A DNA stretch of 64,000 bases from assembly GCF_000002235.5 (NCBI RefSeq), contig NW_022145611.1, positions 9,368,242 through 9,432,241 on the forward strand, written 5' to 3'. Below, piece by piece: positions 8,662 to 21,740 of the stretch (the stretch's first letter is position 1; each line of letters opens with the position of its first letter). The position numbers were made by a program, and so were the translations under genes. The notes under the pieces were generated by a model that searched no databases, was not told the origin of the DNA, and saw only the letters and a list, made by a program, of their open reading frames with translations. Source of the DNA: Strongylocentrotus purpuratus (Eukaryota > Echinodermata > Echinoidea > Camarodonta > Strongylocentrotidae).

Positions 8662-9790
8662 AAAATTTGAATTATCACAACTTTCGGGCCGAAATTAGAA
8701 GGTCCGGGGTGGTTCAGCATTTTGGAGGAAAATATATATTTTTTTTTAATAGGTTAGTTTCCCCAAAATGAATGTCCATACATGCCATTAGATGGATCTT
8801 GACCCCCATATCCCTTTGAAAGGGGCCTTGGGGCAAATATTGTGATAATTTGAATAAACACCAATTTCAGGCCGAAATGGTAAGGGCCGGGGTGGTTCAG
8901 GATTTTGGAGGAAAATATTTTTTTTTTTAATAGGCTAGTTTCCCCACAATCAATGTACATACATGCCATTAGAAGGATCCTGACCCCCATATCCCTTTGA
9001 AAGGGGCGTAGGGGCAAATATTGTAAAAATTTGAATTATCACAATTTTCGGGCCGATATTAATAGGTCCGGGGTGGCTCAGCATTTTGGAGGAAAATATA
9101 TATTTTTTTTAATAGGTTAGTTTCCCCACAATGAATGTCCATACATGCCATTAGATGGATCTTGACCCCGATATCCCTTTGAAAGGGGCGTAGTGGCAAA
9201 TATTGTGATAATTTGAATAAACACCAATTTCAGGCCGAAATTGTAAGGGCCGGGGTGGTTCAGCATTTTGGAGGAAAATATATATTTTTTTTAATAGGCT
9301 AGTTTCCCCACAATGAATGTACATACATGCCATTAGATGGATCCTGACCCCCATATCCCTTTGAAAGGGGCGTAGGGGCAAATATTGTAAAAATTTGAAT
9401 TATCACAACTTTCGGGCCGAAATTGTAAGGTCCGGGGTGGTTCAGCATTTTGGAGGAAAATATATATTTTTTTTAATAGGTTAGTTTCCCCACAATGAAT
9501 GTCCATACATGCCATTAGATGGATCTTCACCCCCATATCCCTTTGAAAGGGGCCTAGGGGCAAATATTGTGATAATTTGAATAAACACCAATTTCAGGCC
9601 GAAATGGTAAGGGCCGGGGTGGTTCAGGATTTTGGAGGAAAATATTTTTTTTTTTAATAGACTAGTTTCCCCACAATCAATGTACATACATGCCATTAGA
9701 TGGATCCTGACCCCCATATCCCTTTGAAAGGGGCGTAGGGGCAAATATTGTAAAAATTTGAATTATCACAATTTTCGGGCCGAAATTAGA
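8662..9790 (+). repeat. Higher-order block, copy 2 (1,822-bp period)
   Basis: This is the second copy of the block at 6840-7970, with the same private variants (for example GGCCGATATTAATAGG near 9053 and AATAGACTAG near 9657) and only a few differences. Between the copies the array returns to ordinary A/B dimers. Confidence 0.8.
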
Positions 9791-10899
9791 AGGTCCGGGG
9801 TGGCTCAGCATTTTGGAGGAAAATATATATTTTTTTTAATAGGTTAGTTTCCCCACAATGAATGTGCATACATGCCATTAGATGGATCTTGACCCCGATA
9901 TCCCTTTGAAAGGGGCGTAGTGGCAAATATTGTGATAATTTGAATAAACACCAATTTCAGGCCAAAATTGTAAGGTCCGGGGTGGTTCAGCATTTTGGAG
10001 GAAAATATTTTTTTTTTTAATAGGCTAGTTTCCCCACAATGAATGTACATACATGCCATTAGATGGATCCTGACCCCCATATCCCTTTGAAAGGGGCGTA
10101 GGGGCAAATAATGTACAAATTTGAATTATCACAACTTTCGGGCCGAAATTAGAAGGTCCGGGGTGGCTCAGCATTTTGGAGGAAAATATATATTTTTTTT
10201 AATAGGTTAGTTTCCCCACAATGAATGTCCATACATGCCATTAGATGGATCTTGACCCCGATATCCCTTTGAAAGGGGCGTAGGGGCAAATATTGTGATA
10301 ATTTAAATAAACACCAATTTCAGGCCGAAATGGTAAGGGCCGGGGTGGTTCAGCATTTTGGAGGAAAATATATATTTTTTTAATAGGTTAGTTTCCCCAC
10401 AATGAATGTCCATACATGCCATTAGATGGATCTTGACCCCCATATCCCTTTGAAAGGGGCGTAGTGGCAAATATTATAAAAATTTGAATTATCACAACTT
10501 TCGGGCCGAAATTGTAAGGGCCGGGGTGGTTCAGCATTTTGGAGGAAAATATATATTTTTTTAATAGGTTAGTTTCCCCACAATGAATGTCCATACATGC
10601 CATTAGATGGATCCTGACCCCCCATATCCCTTTGAAAGGGGCGTAGGGGCAAATATTGTGATAATTTGAATAAACACCAATTTCAGGCCGAAATGGTAAG
10701 GGCCGGGGTGGTTCAGCATTTTGAGGAAAATATAATATTTTTTGAATAGGCTAGTTTCCCCACAATGAATGTACAACATGCCATTAGATGGATCCTGACC
10801 CCCATATCCCTTTGAAAGGGGCGTAGGGGCAAATATTGTAAAAATTTGAATTATCACAATTTTCGGGCCGAAATTAGAAGGTCCGGGGTGGCTCAGCAT

Positions 10900-13800
10900 T
10901 TTGGAGGAAAATATATATTTTTTTTAATAGGTTAGTTTCCCCACAATGAATGTCCATACATGCCATTAGATGGATCCTGACCCCCATATCCCTTTGGAAG
11001 GGGCGTAGGGCAAATATTGTAAAAATTTGAATTATCACATTTTTGGGCCGAAATTAGAAGGTCCGGGGTGGTTCAGCATTTTGGAGGAAAATTTTTTTTT
11101 TTTTAATAGGCTAGTTTCCCCACAATGAATGTACACATGCCATTAGATGGATCCTGACCCCCATATCCCTTTGAAAGGGGCGAAGGGGCAAATATTGTAA
11201 AAATTTGAATTATCACAACTTTCGTGCTGAAATTGTAAGGGCCGGGGTGGTTCAGCATTTTGGAGGAAAATATTTTTTTTTTTAATAGGCTAGTTTCCCC
11301 ACAATGAATGTCCATACATGCCATTAGATGGATCCTGACCCCCATATCCCTTTGGAAGGGGCGTAGGGCAAATATTGTAAAAATTTGAATTATCACAACT
11401 TTTGGGCCGAAATTAGAAGGTCCGGGGTGGTTCAGCATTTTGGAGGAAAATATATATTTTTTTTAAATAGGTTAGTTTCCCCACAATGAATGTCCATACA
11501 TGCCATTAGATGGATCCTGACCCCCATATCCCTTTGAAAGGGGCGTAGGGCAAATATTGTAAAAATTTGAATTATCACAACTTTCGGGCCAAAATTAGAA
11601 GGTCCGGGGTGGTTCAGCATTTTGGAGGAAAATATATATTTTTTTTAATAGGTTAGTTTCCCCACAATGAATGTCCATACATGCCATTAGATGGATCTTG
11701 ACCCCGATATCCCTTTGAAAGGGGCGTAGTGGCAAATATTGTGATAATTTGAATAAACACCAATTTCAGGCCAAATTGTAAGGGCCGGGGTGGTTCAGCA
11801 TTTTGGAGGAAAATATTTTTTTTTTTAATAGGCTAGTTTCCCCACAATGAATGTACATACATGCCATTAGATGGATCCTGACCCCCATATCCCTTTGAAA
11901 GGGGCGTAGGGGCAAATATTGTACAAATTTGAATTATCACAACATTCGGGCCGAAATTGTAAGGTCCGGGGTGGTTCAGCATTTTGGAGGAAAATATATA
12001 TTTTTTTTAATAGGTTAGTTTCCCCACAATGAATGTCCATACATGCCATTAGATGGATCTTGACCCCCATATCCCTTTGAAAGGGGCGTAGGGGCAAATA
12101 TTGTGATAATTTGAATAAACACCAATTTCAGGCCGAAATGGTAAGGGCCGGGGTGGTTCAGGATTTTGGAGGAAAATATTTTTTTTTTTTTAATAGGCTA
12201 GTTTCCCCACAATGAATGTACATACATGCCATTAGATGGATCCTGACCCCCATATCCCTTTGAAAGGGGTGTAGGGCAAATATTGTAAAAATTTGAATTA
12301 TCACAACTTTTGGGCCGAAATTAGAAGGTCCGGGGTGGTTCAGCATTTTGGAGGAAAATATATATTTTTTTTAATAGGTTAGTTTCCCCACAATGAATGT
12401 CCATACATGCCATTAGATGGATCCTGACCCCCATATCCCTTTGAAAGGGGCGTAGTGGCAAATATTGTGATAATTTGAATAAACACCAATTTCAGGCCAA
12501 AATTGTAAGGGCCGGGGTGGTTCAGCATTTTGGAGGAAAATATATATTTTTTTTAATAGGCTAGTTTCCCCACAATGAATGTACATACATGCCATTAGAT
12601 GGATCCTGACCCCCATATCCCTTTGAAAGGGGCGTAGGGGCAAATATTGTAAAATTTGAATTATCACAACTTTCGGGCCGAAATTGTAAGGTCCGGGGTG
12701 GTTCAGCATTTTGGAGGAAAATATATATTTTTTTTTAATAGGTTAGTTTCCCCACAATGAATGTCCATACATGCCATTAGATGGATCTTGACCCCCATAT
12801 CCCTTTGAAAGGGGCGTAGGGGCAAATATTGTGATAATTTGAATAAACACCAATTTCAGGCCGAAATGGTAAGGGCCGGGGTGGTTCAGCATTTTGGAGG
12901 AAAATATATATTTTTTTTAATAGACTAGTTTCCCCACAATGAATGTACATACATGCCATTAGATGGATCCTGACCCCCATATCCCTTTGAAAGGGGCGTA
13001 GGGGCAAATATTGTAAAAATTTGAATTATCACAATTTCGGGCCGAAATTAGAAGGTCCGGGGTGGTTCAGCATTTTGGAGGAAAATATATATTTTTTTTA
13101 ATAGGTTAGTTTCCCCACAATGAATGTCCATACATGCCATTAGATGGATCTTGACCCCCATATCCCTTTGAAAGGGGCGTAGTGGCAAATATTGTGATAA
13201 TTTGAATAAACACCAATTTCAGGCCAAAATTGTAAGGGCCGGGGTGGTTCAGCATTTTGGAGGAAAATATTTTTTTTTTTAATAGGCTAGTTTCCCCACA
13301 ATGAATGTCCATACATGCCATTAGATGGATCCTGACCCCCATATCCCTTTGGAAGGGGCGTAGGGCAAATATTGTAAAAATTTGAATTATCACAACTTTC
13401 GGGCCGAAATTAGAAGGTCCGGGGTGGTTCAGCATTTTGGAGGAAAATATATTTTTTTTTAAATAGGTTAGTTTCCCCACAATGAATGTCCATACATGCC
13501 ATTAGATGGATCCTGACCCCCATATCCCTTTGAAAGGGGCGTAGGGGCAAATATTGTAAAAATTTGAATTATCACAACTTTCGGGCCAAAATTAGAAGGT
13601 CCGGGGTGGTTCAGCATTTTGGAGGAAAATATATATTTTTTTTAATAGGTTAGTTTCCCCACAATGAATGTCCATACATGCCATTAGATGGATCTTGACC
13701 CCCATATCCCTTTGAAAGGGGCGTAGTGGCAAATATTGTGATAATTTGAATAAACACCAATTTCAGGCCAAAATTGTAAGGGCCGGGGTGGTTCAGCATT

Positions 13801-16800
13801 TTGGAGGAAAATATTTTTTTTTTTTAATAGGCTAGTTTCCCCACAATGAATGTACATACATGCCATTAGATGGATCCTGACCCCCATATCCCTTTGAAAG
13901 GGGCGTAGGGGCAAATATTGTAAAATTTGAATTATCACAACTTTCGGGCCGAAATTGTAAGGTCCGGGGTGGTTCAGCATTTTGGAGGAAAATATATATT
14001 TTTTTTAATAGGTTAGTTTCCCCACAATGAATGTCCATACATGCCATTAGATGGATCTTGACCCCCATATCCCTTTGAAAGGGGCGTAGGGGCAAATATT
14101 GTGATAATTTGAATAAACACCAATTTCAGGCCGAAATGGTAAGGGCCGGGGTGGTTCAGGATTTTGGAGGAAAATATATATTTTTTTTTAATAGGCTAGT
14201 TTCCCCACAATGAATGTACATACATGCCATTAGATGGATCCTGACCCCCATATCCCTTTGAAAGGGGCGTAGGGGCAAATATTGTAAAAATTTGAATTAT
14301 CACAATTTTCGGGCCGAAATTAGAAGGTCCGGGGTGGCTCAGCATTTTGGAGGAAAATATATATTTTTTTAATAGGTTAGTTTCCCCACAATGAATGTCC
14401 ATACATGCCATTAGATGGATCTTGACCCCCATATCCCTTTGAAAGGGGCGTAGTGGCAAATATTGTGATAATTTGAATAAACACCAATTTCAGGCCGAAA
14501 TTGTAAGGGCCGGGGTGGTTCAGCATTTTGGAGGAAAATATATTTTTTTTTTAATAGGCTAGTTTCCCCACAATGAATGTACATACATGCCATTAGATGG
14601 ATCCTGACCCCCATATCCCTTTGAAAGGGGCGTAGGGGCAAATATTGTAAAAATTTGAATTATCACAACTTTCGGGCCGAAATTAGAAGGTCCGGGGTGG
14701 TTCAGCATTTTGGAGGAAAATATATATTTTTTTAATAGGTTAGTTTCCCCACAATGAATGTCCATACATGCCATTAGATGGATCTTGACCCCCATATCCC
14801 TTTGAAAGGGGCGTAGGGGCAAATATTGTGATAATTTGAATAAACACCAATTTCAGGCCGAAATGGTAAGGGCCGGGGTGGTTCAGCATTTTGGAGGAAA
14901 ATATTATATTTTTTGAATAGGCTAGTTTCCCCACAATGAATGTACATACATGCCATTAGATGGATCCTGACCCCCATATCCCTTTGAAAGGGGCGTAGGG
15001 GCAAATATTGTAAAAATTTGAATTATCCCAACTTTCGGGCCGAAATTAGAAGGTCCGGGGTGGTTCAGCATTTTGGAGGAAAATATATATTTTTTTTTAA
15101 TAGGTTAGTTTCCCCACAATGAATGTCCATACATGCCATTAGATGGATCTTGACCCCCATATCCCTTTGAAAGGGGCGTTGGGGCAAATATTGTGATAAT
15201 TTGAATAAACACCAATTTCAGGCCGAAATGGTAAGGGCCGGGGTGGTTCAGCATTTTGGAGGAAAATATTTTTTTTTTTTTAATAGGCTAGTTTCCCCAC
15301 AATGAATGTACATACATGCCATTAGATGGATCCTGACCCCCATATCCCTTTGAAAGGGGCGTAGGGGCAAATATTGTAAAAATTTGAATTATCACAATTT
15401 TCGGGCCGAAATTAAAGGTCCGGGGTGGTTCAGCATTTTGGAGGAAAATATATATTTTTTTTTAATAGGTTAGTTTCCCCACAATGAATGTCCATACATG
15501 CCATTAGATGGATCTTGACCCCCATATCCCTTTGAAAGGGGCGTAGGGGCAAATATTGTGATAATTTGAATAAACACCAATTTCAGGCCGAAATTGTAAG
15601 GGCCGGGGTGGTTCAGCATTTTGGAGGAAAATATATATTTTTTTTAATAGGCTAGTTTCCCCACAATGAATGTACATACATGCCATTAGATGGATCCTGA
15701 CCCCCATATCCCTTTGAAAGGGGCGTAGGGGCAAATATTGTAAAAATTTGAATTATCACAATTTCGGGCCGAAATTAATAGGTCCGGGGTGGTTCAGCAT
15801 TTTGGAGGAAAATATATATTTTTTTTAATAGGTTAGTTTCCCCACAATGAATGTCCATACATGCCATTAGATGGATCTTGACCCCCATATCCCTTTGAAA
15901 GGGGCGTAGGGGCAAATATTGTGATAATTTGAATAAACACCAATTTCAGGCCGAAATTGTAAGGGCCGGGGTGGTTCAGCATTTTGGAGGAAAATATATA
16001 TTTTTTTTAATAGGCTAGTTTCCCCACAATGAATGTACATACATGCCATTAGATGGATCCTGACCCCCATATCCCTTTGAAAGGGGCGTAGGGGCAAATA
16101 TTGTAAAAATTTGAATTATCACAATTTTCGGGCCGAAATTAGAAGGTCGGGGTGGTTCAGCATTTTGGAGGAAAATATATATTTTTTTTAATAGGTTAGT
16201 TTCCCCACAATGAATGTCCATACATGCCATTAGATGGATCTTGACCCCCATATCCCTTTGAAAGGGGCGTAGGGGCAAATATTGTGATAATTTGAATAAA
16301 CACAATTTCAGGCCGAAATTGTAAGGGCCGGGGTGGTTCAGCATTTTGGAGGAAAATATATATTTTTTTTAATAGGTTAGTTTCCCCACAATGAATGTCC
16401 ATACATGCCATTAGATGGATCTTGACCCCCATATCCCTTTGAAAGGGGCGTAGGGGCAAATATTGTAAAAATTTGAATTATCACAACTTTCGGGCCGAAA
16501 TTGTAAGGGCCGGGGTGGTTCAGCATTTTGGAGGAAAATATATATTTTTTTTAATAGGTTAGTTTCCCCACAATGAATGTCCATACATGCCATTAGATGG
16601 ATCCTGACCCCCATATCCCTTTGAAAGGGGCGTAGGGGCAAATATTGTGATAATTTGAATAAACACCAATTTCAGGCCGAAATGGTAAGGGCCGGGGTGG
16701 TTCAGCATTTTGGAGGAAAATATTTTTTTTTTTTAATAGGCTAGTTTCCCCACAATGAATGTACATACATGCCATTAGATGGATCCTGACCCCCATATCC

Positions 16801-19800
16801 CTTTGAAAGGGGCGTAGGGGCAAATATTGTAAAAATTTGAATTATCACAACTTTCGTGCCGAAATTGTAAGGGCCGGGGTGGTTCAGCATTTTGGAGGAA
16901 AATATTTTTTTTTTAATAGGCTAGTTTCCCCACAATGAATGTCCATACATGCCATTAGATGGATCCTGACCCCCATATCCCTTTGAAGGGGCGTAGGGGC
17001 AAATATTGTAAAAATTTGAATTATCACAACTTTTGGGCCGAAATTAGAAGGTCCGGGGTGGTTCAGCATTTTGGAGGAAAATATATATTTTTTTTAATAG
17101 GTTAGTTTCCCCACAATGAATGTCCATACATGCCATTAGATGGATCTGACCCCCATATCCCTTTGAAAGGGGCGTAGTGGCAAATATTGTAAAAATTTGA
17201 ATTATCACAACTTTCGGGCCGAAATTGTAAGGGCCGGGGTGGTTCAGCATTTTGGAGGAAAATATATATTTTTTTAATAGGTTAGTTTCCCCACAATGAA
17301 TGTCCATACATGCCATTAGATGGATCCTGACCCCCATATCCCTTTGAAAGGGGCGTAGGGGCAAATATTGTGATAATTTGAATAAACACCAATTTCAGGC
17401 CGAAATGGTAAGGGCCGGGGTGGTTCAGCATTTTGGAGGAAAATATAATATTTTTTTAATAGGCTAGTTTCCCCACAATGAATGTACATACATGCCATTA
17501 GATGGATCCTGACCCCCATATCCCTTTGAAAGGGGCGTAGGGGCAAATATTGTAAAAATTTGAATTATCACAATTTTCGGGCCGAAATTAGAAGGTCCGG
17601 GGTGGTTCAGCATTTTGGAGGAAAATATATATTTTTTTTAATAGGTTAGTTTCCCCACAATGAATGTCCATACATGCCATTAGATGGATCCTGACCCCCA
17701 TATCCCTTTGAAAGGGGCGTAGGGGCAAATATTGTAAAAATTTGAATTATCACATTTTTGGGCCGAAATTAGAAGGTCCGGGGTGGTTCAGCATTTTGGA
17801 GGAAAATATTTTTTTTTTTTAATAGGCTAGTTTCCCCACAATGAATGTACACATGCCATTAGATGGATCCTGACCCCCATATCCCTTTGAAAGGGGCGTA
17901 GGGGCAAATATTGTAAAAATTTGAATTATCACAACTTTCGTGCCGAAATGTAAGGGCCGGGGTGGTTCAGCATTTTGGAGAAAAATATTTTTTTTTTTAA
18001 TAGGCTAGTTTCCCCACAATGAATGTACATACATGCCATTAGATGGATCCTGACCCCCATATCCCTTTGAAGGGGGCGTAGGGCAAATATTGTAAAAATT
18101 TGAATTATCACAACTTTTGGGCCGAAATTAGAAGGTCCGGGGTGGTTCAGCATTTTGGAGGAAAATATATATTTTTTTTTAAATAGGTTAGTTTCCCCAC
18201 AATGAATGTCCATACATGCCATTAGATGGATCCTGACCCCCATATCCCTTTGAAAGGGGCGTAGGGGCAAATATTGTAAAAATTTGAATTATCACAACTT
18301 TCGGGCCAAAATTAGAAGGTCCGGGGTGGTTCAGCATTTTGGAGGAAAATATATATTTTTTTTAATAGGTTAGTTTCCCCACAATGAATGTCCATACATG
18401 CCATTAGATGGATCTTGACCCCCATATCCCTTTGAAAGGGGCGTAGTGGCAAATATTGTGATAATTTGAATAAACACCAATTTCAGGCCAAAATTGTAAG
18501 GGCCGGGGTGGTTCAGCATTTTGGAGGAAAATATTTTTTTTTTTTAATAGGCTAGTTTCCCCACAATGAATGTACATACATGCCATTAGATGGATCCTGA
18601 CCCCCATATCCCTTTGAAAGGGGCGTAGGGGCAAATATTGTAAAAATTTGAATTATCACAACTTTCGGGCCGAAATTGTAAGGTCCGGGGTGGTTCAGCA
18701 TTTTGGAGGAAAATATATATTTTTTTTTAATAGGTTAGTTTCCCCACAATGAATGTCCATACATGCCATTAGATGGATCTTGACCCCCATATCCCTTTGA
18801 AAGGGGCGTAGGGGCAAATATTGTGATAATTTGAATAAACACCAATTTCAGGCCGAAATGGTAAGGGCCGGGGTGGTTCAGCATTTTGGAGGAAAATATT
18901 TTTTTTTTTTAATAGGCTAGTTTCCCCACAATGAATGTACATACATGCCATTAGATGGATCCTGACCCCCATATCCCTTTGAAAGGGGCGTAGGGGCAAA
19001 TATTGTAAAAATTTGAATTATCACAATTTTCGGGCCGAAATTAGAAGGTCCGGGGTGGTTCAGCATTTTGGAGGAAAATATATATTTTTTTTAATAGGTT
19101 AGTTTCCCCACAATGAATGTCCATACATGCCATTAGATGGATCTTGACCCCCATATCCCTTTGAAAGGGGCGTAGTGGCAAATATTGTGATAATTTGAAT
19201 AAACACCAATTTCAGGCCGAAATTGTAAGGGCCGGGGTGGTTCAGCATTTTGGAGGAAAATATATATTTTTTTTAATAGGCTAGTTTCCCCACAATGAAT
19301 GTCCATACATGCCATTAGATGGATCCTGACCCCCATATCCCTTGAAAGGGGCGTGTAGGGCAAATATTGTAAAAATTTGAATTATCACAACTTTCGGGCC
19401 GAAATTAGAAGGTCCGGGGTGGTTCAGCATTTTGGAGGAAAATATATATTTTTTTAAATAGGTTAGTTTCCCCACAATGAATGTCCATACATGCCATTAG
19501 ATGGATCCTGACCCCCATATCCCTTTGAAAGGGGCGTAGGGGCAAATATTGTGATAATTTGAATAAACACCAATTTCAGGCCAAATTGTAAGGGCCGGGG
19601 TGGTTCAGCATTTTGGAGGAAAATATATATTTTTTTTAATAGGCTAGTTTCCCCACAATGAATGTACATACATGCCATTAGATGGATCCTGACCCCCATA
19701 TCCCTTTGAAAGGGGCGTAGGGGCAAATATTGTACAAATTTGAATTATCACAACTTTCGGGCCGAAATTGTAAGGTCCGGGGTGGTTCAGCATTTTGGAG

Positions 19801-21740
19801 GAAAATATATATTTTTTTTTAATAGGTTAGTTTCCCCACAATGAATGTCCATACATGCCATTAGATGGATCTTGACCCCCATATCCCTTTGAAAGGGGCG
19901 TAGGGGCAAATATTGTGATAATTTGAATAAACACCAATTTCAGGCCGAAATGGTAAGGGCCGGGGTGGTTCAGCATTTTGGAGGAAAATATATATTTTTT
20001 TTAATAGGCTAGTTTCCCCACAATCAATGTACATACATGCCATTAGATGGATCCTGACCCCCATATCCCTTTGAAAGGGGCGTAGGGGCAAATATTGTAA
20101 AAATTTGAATTATCACAATTTTCGGGCCGAAATTAGAAGGTCCGGGGTGGTTCAGCATTTTGGAGGAAAATATATATTTTTTTAATAGGTTAGTTTCCCC
20201 ACAATGAATGTCCATACATGCCATTAGATGGATCTTGACCCCGATATCCCTTTGAAAGGGGCGTAGTGGCAAATATTGTGATAATTTGAATAAACACCAA
20301 TTTCAGGCCAAAATTGTAAGGGCCGGGGTGGTTCAGCATTTTGGAGGAAAATATTTTTTTTTTTAATAGGCTAGTTTCCCCACAATGAATGTACATACAT
20401 GCCATTAGATGGATCTGACCCCCATATCCCTTTGAAAGGGGCGTAGGGCAAATATTGTAAAAATTTGAATTATCACAACTTTTGGGCCGAAATTAGAAGG
20501 TCCGGGGTGGTTCAGCATTTTGGAGGAAAATATATATTTTTTTTAATAGGTTAGTTTCCCCACAATGAATGTCCATACATGCCATTAGATGGATCCTGAC
20601 CCCCATATCCCTTTGAAAGGGGCGTAGTGGCAAATATTGTAAAAATTTGAATTATCACAACTTTCGGGCCGAAATTAGAAGGTCCGGGGTGGTTCAGCAT
20701 TTTGGAGGAAAATATATATTTTTTTTAATAGGTTAGTTTCCCCACAATGAATGTCCATACATGCCATTAGATGGATCTTGACCCCGATATCCCTTTGAAA
20801 GGGGCGTAGTGGCAAATATTGTGATAATTTGAATAAACACCAATTTCAGGCCGAAATTGTAAGGGCCGGGGTGGTTCAGCATTTTGGAGGAAAATATTTT
20901 TTTTTTTTAATAGGCTAGTTTCCCCACAATGAATGTACATACATGCCATTAGATGGATCCTGACCCCCATATCCCTTTGAAAGGGGCGTAGGGGCAAATA
21001 TTGTAAAAATTTGAATTATCACAACTTTGGGCCGAAATTAGAAGGTCCGGGGTGGTTCAGCATTTTGGAGGAAAATATATATTTTTTTTAATAGGTTAGT
21101 TTCCCCACAATGAATGTCAATACATGCCATTAGATGGATCTTGACCCCCATATCCCTTTGAAAGGGGCGTAGGGGCAAATATTGTGATAATTTGAATAAA
21201 CACCAATTTCAGGCCGAAATGGTAAGGGCCGGGGTGGTTCAGCATTTTGGAGGAAAATATATTTTTTTTAATAGGTTAGTTTCCCCACAATGAATGTCCA
21301 TACATGCCATTAGATGGATCTTGACCCCCATATCCCTTTGAAAGGGGCGTAGTGGCAAATATTGTAAAAATTTGAATTATCACAACTTTCGGGCCGAAAT
21401 TGTAAGGGCCGGGGTGGTTCAGCATTTTGGAGGAAAATATATATTTTTTTTAATAGGTTAGTTTCCCCACAATGAATGTCCATACATGCCATTAGATGGA
21501 TCCTGACCCCCATATCCCTTTGAAAGGGGCGTAGGGGCAAATATTGTGATAATTTGAATAAACACCAATTTCAGGCCGAAATGGTAAGGGCCGGGGTGGT
21601 TCAGCATTTTGGAGGAAAATATAATATTTTTGAATAGGCTAGTTTCCCCACAATGAATGTACAAACATGCCATTAGATGGATCCTGACCCCCATATCCCT
21701 TTGAAAGGGGCGTAGGGGCAAATATTGTAAAAATTTGAAA
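10900..21740 (+). repeat. Mixed higher-order region with a recurring multi-unit block
   Basis: An ordered run of variants reappears: a unit with ATCACATTTTTGGGCC, a unit with shortened AATGTACACATGCC, a unit with CTTTCGTGC, a unit with CTTTTGGGCC, a unit ending AAATAGGTTAG, then CTTTCGGGCCAAAATTAG, then GTAGTGGCAAAT. It is seen at about 10.98-11.85 kb and again at about 17.7-18.5 kb, about 6.7 kb (37 units) apart. Shorter parts recur near 13.4-14.0 kb and 20.2-20.9 kb. This indicates amplification by unequal exchange in blocks. Confidence 0.65.

Larger units (their letters stand above)
5102..10900 (+). repeat. 364-bp A/B dimer organisation of the satellite
   Basis: Two monomer types mostly alternate here. 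Type A has AATGTCCATAC, then GTGATAATTTG and ACACCAATTTCAGGCC, then GGTAAGGGCC, and ends in AATAGGCTAG. Type B has AATGTACATAC, then GTAAAAATTTGAATTATCAC, CTTTCGGGCC and AGAAGGTCC, and ends in AATAGGTTAG. The true repeat here is therefore the 364-bp dimer. Some runs break the alternation, with two B-like units adjacent, for example around 6230-6360. Confidence 0.85.
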
